Positions 59,968-64,000 of a DNA stretch of 64,000 bases are shown here, piece after piece (position 1 is the stretch's first letter; every line of letters starts with the position of its first letter). The notes below the pieces were generated by a model. That model was not told the origin of the DNA. It saw only the letters and a program-made list of their open reading frames with translations, and searched no databases. Source of the stretch: an uncultured Caldilineaceae bacterium (lineage in GTDB: Bacteria; Chloroflexota; Anaerolineae; Caldilineales; Caldilineaceae); the NCBI GenBank assembly GCA_951812725.1, contig OX638330.1, positions 5,683,405 through 5,747,404 on the forward strand, read 5' to 3'. The translations under genes and the position numbers were made by a program.

Positions 59968-61415
59968 TGTCGTTATACTGGCGCTTTCTGGGGGCGTTTG
60001 TCCTGCTCATTCTGTTCGCCGTTTCGCTCAGCGTCGGCATCGGATACTATGCGACCCTGGATCGATTGGACACATATGGCGGCGAGCTCAGCAGCAAGGC
60101 GGCTGAGCTTGTCGCCCAGAAGCTGGGCCAATCCTACACATACTCAGACGGCTGGGAAACAGTGGTCGTCACGGTGTCCGATGCAGGCTCAGGGAGTCTC
60201 ATCAGTTCAAGGAGAGAACAAGAGCAACGCCACGAAGACAATGTGCAAGAAGAGCACTATGTACTGTTCCATAAAAGGGTAAACGGAGATGAGATACTTG
60301 TATTCGTCGACGTTGGCGATGAATATGCCTTGTCCGACGACCTCTCCGACTTGCCTCAAGACCGAGCCGCATCCGAACTGAATGAACAAATCGCTAATGA
60401 GCAAGTTGTCAATGTATCCGACGGCAGCGCTCGCCGAGCGGTGGGCTATGCCATTCTGGATTTCTATCAAGCATTCGGCGCAACTGAATCACGGAACTTT
60501 GTCCGAGGCCTGCTTTACACCACAGTCATTGGCGGACTGTTGACCGTTGCTATTGCGCTCTTACTGGCCGCCTGGCTCTCCAAACGCATCTCCACCCCTG
60601 TTACCGCCTTGACCCAGGCCTTCCGGACCATTGCCCAACGCGGGGATACCGCCCTGCTCCCGGTTACTTCCTCTGACGAACTCGGGCAGATGAGCATCGC
60701 TTTCAACAAGATGACAACCTCCCTGCAGACGCAACGCGACCTGCGTAACCGTCTGCTCAACGATGTTTCCCACGAACTGAGCACGCCCCTGAGCATCATC
60801 CGTCTCGAGGCCCACGCGCTGCGCAAAGGCCTGCAATCACCGTCACAAGCCGCCGACCGGATTGTTCAGGAGGTCAATATGCTGGGCAACCTCGTGGGCG
60901 ATCTAGGCTGGCTCGCCGAGACCGAGTCAGACGAGTTGCAGCTCACCGCTGAGCCCTGCTCCATCGATCAACTTCTCATCGCTGAACTGGCACGCTGGCA
61001 GCAACAGGCAGAGATGAACCGGATCACACTCTCGCTGCAACTGCCCCCTGACCTGCCGAACTTCAATCTGGACCCGATGCGCATGAGCCAGGCGCTCGGC
61101 AATGTGATAGACAACGCCCTCCGGCATACGCAGGCTGAGGGACAGGTTGAGGTTGCCGCAACTATCGAGGCGGGGCGTCAGCTCACGATTTCCGTAACCG
61201 ACAACGGCGCGGGGATCAGTTCCGCCGATCTGCCTCACATTGTGGACCGCCTCTACCGCGCCGACCGGTCTCGCAGCCGCCGTACAGGGGGCGCAGGCCT
61301 GGGGCTGGCAATTACGCGCGCAGTCGTCGAAGCACACGGGGGTACAGTTTCCGTTTCCAGCGACGGCCTTGGCCGCGGCACAACCGTGCGAATCGATCTC
61401 CCGCTGCAGGAGTAA
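59964..61415 (+). CDS. HAMP-domain sensor histidine kinase
   Basis: This 483-residue kinase has two transmembrane segments (about 10-30 and 182-204) that enclose a roughly 150-residue extracytoplasmic sensor. A HAMP domain (205-258) and a HisKA dimerisation domain with His270 in DVSHELSTPLS follow. The HATPase domain has N-box NVIDNALRHT near 377 and the G boxes DNGAGIS and GAGLGLAI. This is the typical EnvZ/PhoR arrangement. It overlaps the response regulator gene by four bases. The sensor is likely tuned to an envelope signal. Confidence 0.95.
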   Translation: MMSLYWRFLGAFVLLILFAVSLSVGIGYYATLDRLDTYGGELSSKAAELVAQKLGQSYTYSDGWETVVVTVSDAGSGSLISSRREQEQRHEDNVQEEHYVLFHKRVNGDEILVFVDVGDEYALSDDLSDLPQDRAASELNEQIANEQVVNVSDGSARRAVGYAILDFYQAFGATESRNFVRGLLYTTVIGGLLTVAIALLLAAWLSKRISTPVTALTQAFRTIAQRGDTALLPVTSSDELGQMSIAFNKMTTSLQTQRDLRNRLLNDVSHELSTPLSIIRLEAHALRKGLQSPSQAADRIVQEVNMLGNLVGDLGWLAETESDELQLTAEPCSIDQLLIAELARWQQQAEMNRITLSLQLPPDLPNFNLDPMRMSQALGNVIDNALRHTQAEGQVEVAATIEAGRQLTISVTDNGAGISSADLPHIVDRLYRADRSRSRRTGGAGLGLAITRAVVEAHGGTVSVSSDGLGRGTTVRIDLPLQE

Positions 61416-61426
61416 GGAGACAAACC

Positions 61427-62188
61427 ATGTTCAAAGGAATTCTGCTCGCCGGACTCGTCCTTCTTGCCGCGGCCTGCACAGTTACACCGGCTGCATCTTC
61501 CGTTGCGACAAGAGCGGTGCAGGAGTCAAGATTAGTGGCTGTGCTGGAACCGGAGCAAGGGGCAACACCGTTGGCCGTGTCCGGAGCGGCGCAGGGGACG
61601 GCACTGCTGGCTGTGTCAGAAGAGCCGGCTGACTGTCCCGGCGGCTATCTTAAGATGCTGCCCGGGCAGAGTGCATCAGACCCCATTGCAGACGATATAC
61701 CGGCTTATATTGACATTATCAGCGTGGATACTAGCCTGGATGGTGAAACTCTGACGGCTGTCTTCTTTCTGAGGGACATCCCCGAAGAGATGGAATTCAA
61801 CAGAGAAGGTGTCAAAGACCTTCACTCCGAATATATGTGGACAATTGAAATTTTCGTGGAGAACAGCGAAGAATCCGAGTCTGAACAGATCGAATACATG
61901 TTGGGCGCCGTTTACTCTGCCAGAAGGGTCTTGGCAGACACGCCAGCCTCAACTCGCCCTTTCAAAGACGCTGTTCGAAGCACCCTGTGGAAAGCCAAAC
62001 ACGATCACGAAAAAGATGTGATTTTCTTGATAAACGTACCCGTTTATGTCCGTATGCTCGTCTCTCACGAAGACGACACGCTCACGCTTATCAGCGAGGT
62101 TCCGGGCATCACATCCGAGTCGTCCCTCTTGTTCTCGACGTATGACATTCTGCTCGGTCAAGACGGCGTCTCTTGTCACCCTGGTTGA
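61427..62188 (+). CDS. Lipoprotein of the tandem paralog set, copy 1
   Basis: This 253-residue protein has a lipoprotein signal peptide with lipobox LLAAAC, so Cys17 becomes the lipidated N-terminus. A repeated soluble module follows, with ADDIPAYIDI, LDGETLTAVFFLRD(I/V)PEE and DTLTLISEVPGITSESSLLFST. These phrases recur in the two following copies. The fold is not known to me; the modules could form beta-sandwich ligand-binding domains. It lies 11 bases after the kinase gene, so it is very probably in one operon with the two-component system. Confidence 0.85.
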   Translation: MFKGILLAGLVLLAAACTVTPAASSVATRAVQESRLVAVLEPEQGATPLAVSGAAQGTALLAVSEEPADCPGGYLKMLPGQSASDPIADDIPAYIDIISVDTSLDGETLTAVFFLRDIPEEMEFNREGVKDLHSEYMWTIEIFVENSEESESEQIEYMLGAVYSARRVLADTPASTRPFKDAVRSTLWKAKHDHEKDVIFLINVPVYVRMLVSHEDDTLTLISEVPGITSESSLLFSTYDILLGQDGVSCHPG

Positions 62189-62281
62189 TTCAGCCCGCCC
62201 GGCTCACGTCCATGCGTCACAAAGAGCGGCCGGGTTCGACGAAACCCAAACCTTGCCTTCTTTTCCCAGGGAGAAATCATC

Positions 62282-63064
62282 ATGTTCAAAAGCTTTGTGA
62301 TCGTCGGCCTCGCACTTCTCGCCGCGGCCTGCGTGCCAATACCTGCGGAGCCGCCGGCAGCAGCGGAACCACCGCAGACGTCAGATCCCCCCGCAACATC
62401 GGAGCCAGCGCATACATCAGAACCGTCGCGGGGGCCAAGAATGATCCCAGCGTTCGAAAATGTCGCCGACTGCCCCGATGGAGATGTGCCTGGCCCTGCA
62501 GTCACCCAGGTTGTCGTTGACTATCTTGAAATGCTGCCCGGTCAGAGCGCGAACGATCCCGTCGCAGACAACATACCGGCTTACGTTGATATGACCAGGG
62601 TGGAATCCAACCTGGCGGGTGAGACCCTGACGGCTGTTTTCCATCTGAGGGAGGTCCCCGAGGAATTGGAGTTCAACAGGAAAGGTGTCGACCACATGAG
62701 CCCGGAGCATATGTGGATGATTCACATTGACGCCGATGGCGAGGACGAAACTGAATCTGAACGATACGAGTACACGTTTGGAGCCTTTTCCAACCTCACT
62801 CCGGGGCGGACATACCTACAGACCAAAACCCTCTCATTTGAAGACGGGATTCAGATCATTTTGTGGGAACACCAGCGTGATCACAAAGGGATTGAAACAC
62901 AATTGATAGACGTGCCAGTTGATCCCCGACTAATTGTCTCTTACGTAGACAACACGCTCACGCTTATCAGCGAGGTTCCGGGCATCACATCCGAATCAAC
63001 CCTGATGTTTTCAACCTTTGATACCCTGCTCGGGCACGATGGCGTCTCATGCCAACCCGGTTGA
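62282..63064 (+). CDS. Lipoprotein of the tandem paralog set, copy 2
   Basis: This 260-residue lipoprotein has lipobox LLAAAC, then a Pro/Ala/Glu-rich linker. The module is close to copy 1: ADNIPAYVDM, LAGETLTAVFHLREVPEELEFNRKGV and NTLTLISEVPGITSES. The 93-base gap before it resembles the gap before copy 3, showing that gene and leader were duplicated as one unit. Confidence 0.85.
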   Translation: MFKSFVIVGLALLAAACVPIPAEPPAAAEPPQTSDPPATSEPAHTSEPSRGPRMIPAFENVADCPDGDVPGPAVTQVVVDYLEMLPGQSANDPVADNIPAYVDMTRVESNLAGETLTAVFHLREVPEELEFNRKGVDHMSPEHMWMIHIDADGEDETESERYEYTFGAFSNLTPGRTYLQTKTLSFEDGIQIILWEHQRDHKGIETQLIDVPVDPRLIVSYVDNTLTLISEVPGITSESTLMFSTFDTLLGHDGVSCQPG

Positions 63065-63157
63065 TTCAGCCGTCTTGGCTCACGCCCATGCATCACAACG
63101 GGCGGCCGGGTCAGACGAAACCCGAATGTTGCTTTACGTTCCCAGGGAGAATTCACC

Positions 63158-64000
63158 ATGTTTAAGAACCTTGTGGTCGTCGGACTCGCACTTATCACCG
63201 CCGCCTGCGCGCCCATACCGGCAGAGCCGCCGGCAGCGTCGGAACTGTCGCGTCCGGTGGACGGCTCCGTAGTTGTTTCAGAGCAGGATGAATTCAAAGA
63301 TATCTCACACGACCTGGTTGCGCACATTGATATTCGCGGCGTCACGACAGCGTTGGATGGGGAGACCTTAACCGTCACTTTTCAACTCAGGGATCTGCCG
63401 GAGACGTTGACCTTCAACAGAACAGGAGTGCCGAAGCATGCTCTGGAGTACAACTGGGAGGTGTTGATTGATGTAGACAGCGACCAGGAAACAGGCAGCG
63501 CCGGGTTCGATTACATGCTGTCTGCCGGCTATTTCGTGCATCCCCTCGCAAAAAACAGCGATACGGTGGCAGAGATAACCCAACCGGGCTTCGTCCAAGC
63601 CAGCCTTTGGGGGCTGAACCGGCAGGGGTACAGGGTTCCGGCAGAGGCCGATATCGCGATCGAGGTGTCTGCCGACGACAACACGATAACGCTTTCGGGA
63701 GAAATTCCCGGGATAACGGAAGAGTCTCGGCTCAAGCTCAGGGCGTATGATTTCTTCGCCGGCTCCGTAGAGATGAACGGTCATGGTCCGTCGATCACGG
63801 GCCTGGTCGCCAGCCAGTGCATACCTGACCGACCCAGTGTTACTCCCGGTCAGACTGTACTGGACGCTACCGCCGACGTGCCGGCCGCGCATATCGACAT
63901 TATCGAGATCAACAGCTCCCTTTCTGAGGAACTCCTGACCGTCGTGTTCCAACTCAGAGACGTTCCGGAAACATTAACGTTCGACAGAACGGGGGTGCCG
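63158..64000 (+). CDS. Lipoprotein of the tandem paralog set, copy 3, 3' end outside window
   Basis: The frame is open from ATG 63158 to the window end, 281 codons. The signal peptide has lipobox LITAAC, so Cys17 would be lipidated. The first module runs like copies 1 and 2 (LDGETLTVTFQLRDLPETLTFNRTGVP). A second module starts near 63850 (VPAAHIDIIEIN...LLTVVFQLRDVPETLTFDRTGVP). Copy 3 therefore has at least two modules, unlike the others. It is the last visible gene of the operon and is preceded by a GGGAGA ribosome site. Confidence 0.85.
   Translation, partial: MFKNLVVVGLALITAACAPIPAEPPAASELSRPVDGSVVVSEQDEFKDISHDLVAHIDIRGVTTALDGETLTVTFQLRDLPETLTFNRTGVPKHALEYNWEVLIDVDSDQETGSAGFDYMLSAGYFVHPLAKNSDTVAEITQPGFVQASLWGLNRQGYRVPAEADIAIEVSADDNTITLSGEIPGITEESRLKLRAYDFFAGSVEMNGHGPSITGLVASQCIPDRPSVTPGQTVLDATADVPAAHIDIIEINSSLSEELLTVVFQLRDVPETLTFDRTGVP

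Overview
The window looks like chromosomal DNA of a GC-rich, free-living heterotroph, most likely a Chloroflexota (Caldilinea/Anaerolineae-like) bacterium. That placement is an inference from gene families: a duplicated glgC, an ArsA-type ATPase with an HSP20-like tail, a TopA without zinc fingers, CehA-type metallohydrolases, bactofilin, an SUI1-type factor and many short intergenic repeats. I see no rRNA, tRNA or CRISPR array.

Layout. 0-2.8 kb: the end of an SH3-repeat protein and an ArsA-like ATPase. 2.8-11.6 kb: mostly minus-strand metabolic genes (FAD oxidoreductase, Rieske protein, MFS transporter, SDR, DUF3179 protein, aldose epimerase). The DUF3179 gene carries an in-frame TGA where a conserved CxxC motif is expected, followed by a SECIS-like hairpin; this is the most striking item here. 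12.1-12.8 kb: a PIN-toxin/antitoxin pair. 13.1-21.6 kb: an oxidoreductase, hydrolases, a large CehA-like metallohydrolase and a NarL-type two-component system, with a 41-42 bp tandem repeat array at 14.4-14.8 kb. 21.7-28.4 kb: a repeat-rich region with a VOC protein, a beta-propeller protein, a zinc alcohol dehydrogenase and a dead restriction-modification system. 28.4-32.5 kb: catalase, PlsY, bactofilin, VanZ. 32.6-36.7 kb: a lower-GC island with a PIN nuclease, an XRE-ImmA regulator/protease, a QueC/QatC-like enzyme and an unknown protein under one strong promoter, a candidate defence locus. 37-45 kb: a CitE-like lyase, a lineage-specific pair and two paralogous membrane glycosyltransferases. 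45.5-50.5 kb: GlgC and a GlgC-like protein that has lost its active site, then SUI1, AIM24 and a duplicated-HTH protein. 50.6-57.8 kb: CapA, ChrA, a PD-(D/E)XK-like protein and TopA. 58.6-64 kb: an OmpR-type two-component system followed by three tandem paralogous lipoproteins, the last running off the window.

Between the genes is a family of non-autonomous transposable elements. Four complete copies have about 16-bp terminal inverted repeats starting GTAA or close variants and 8-bp target-site duplications, features of the IS66 family. One is nested in a second repeat family whose uninterrupted copy at 24.2 kb serves as the empty site.
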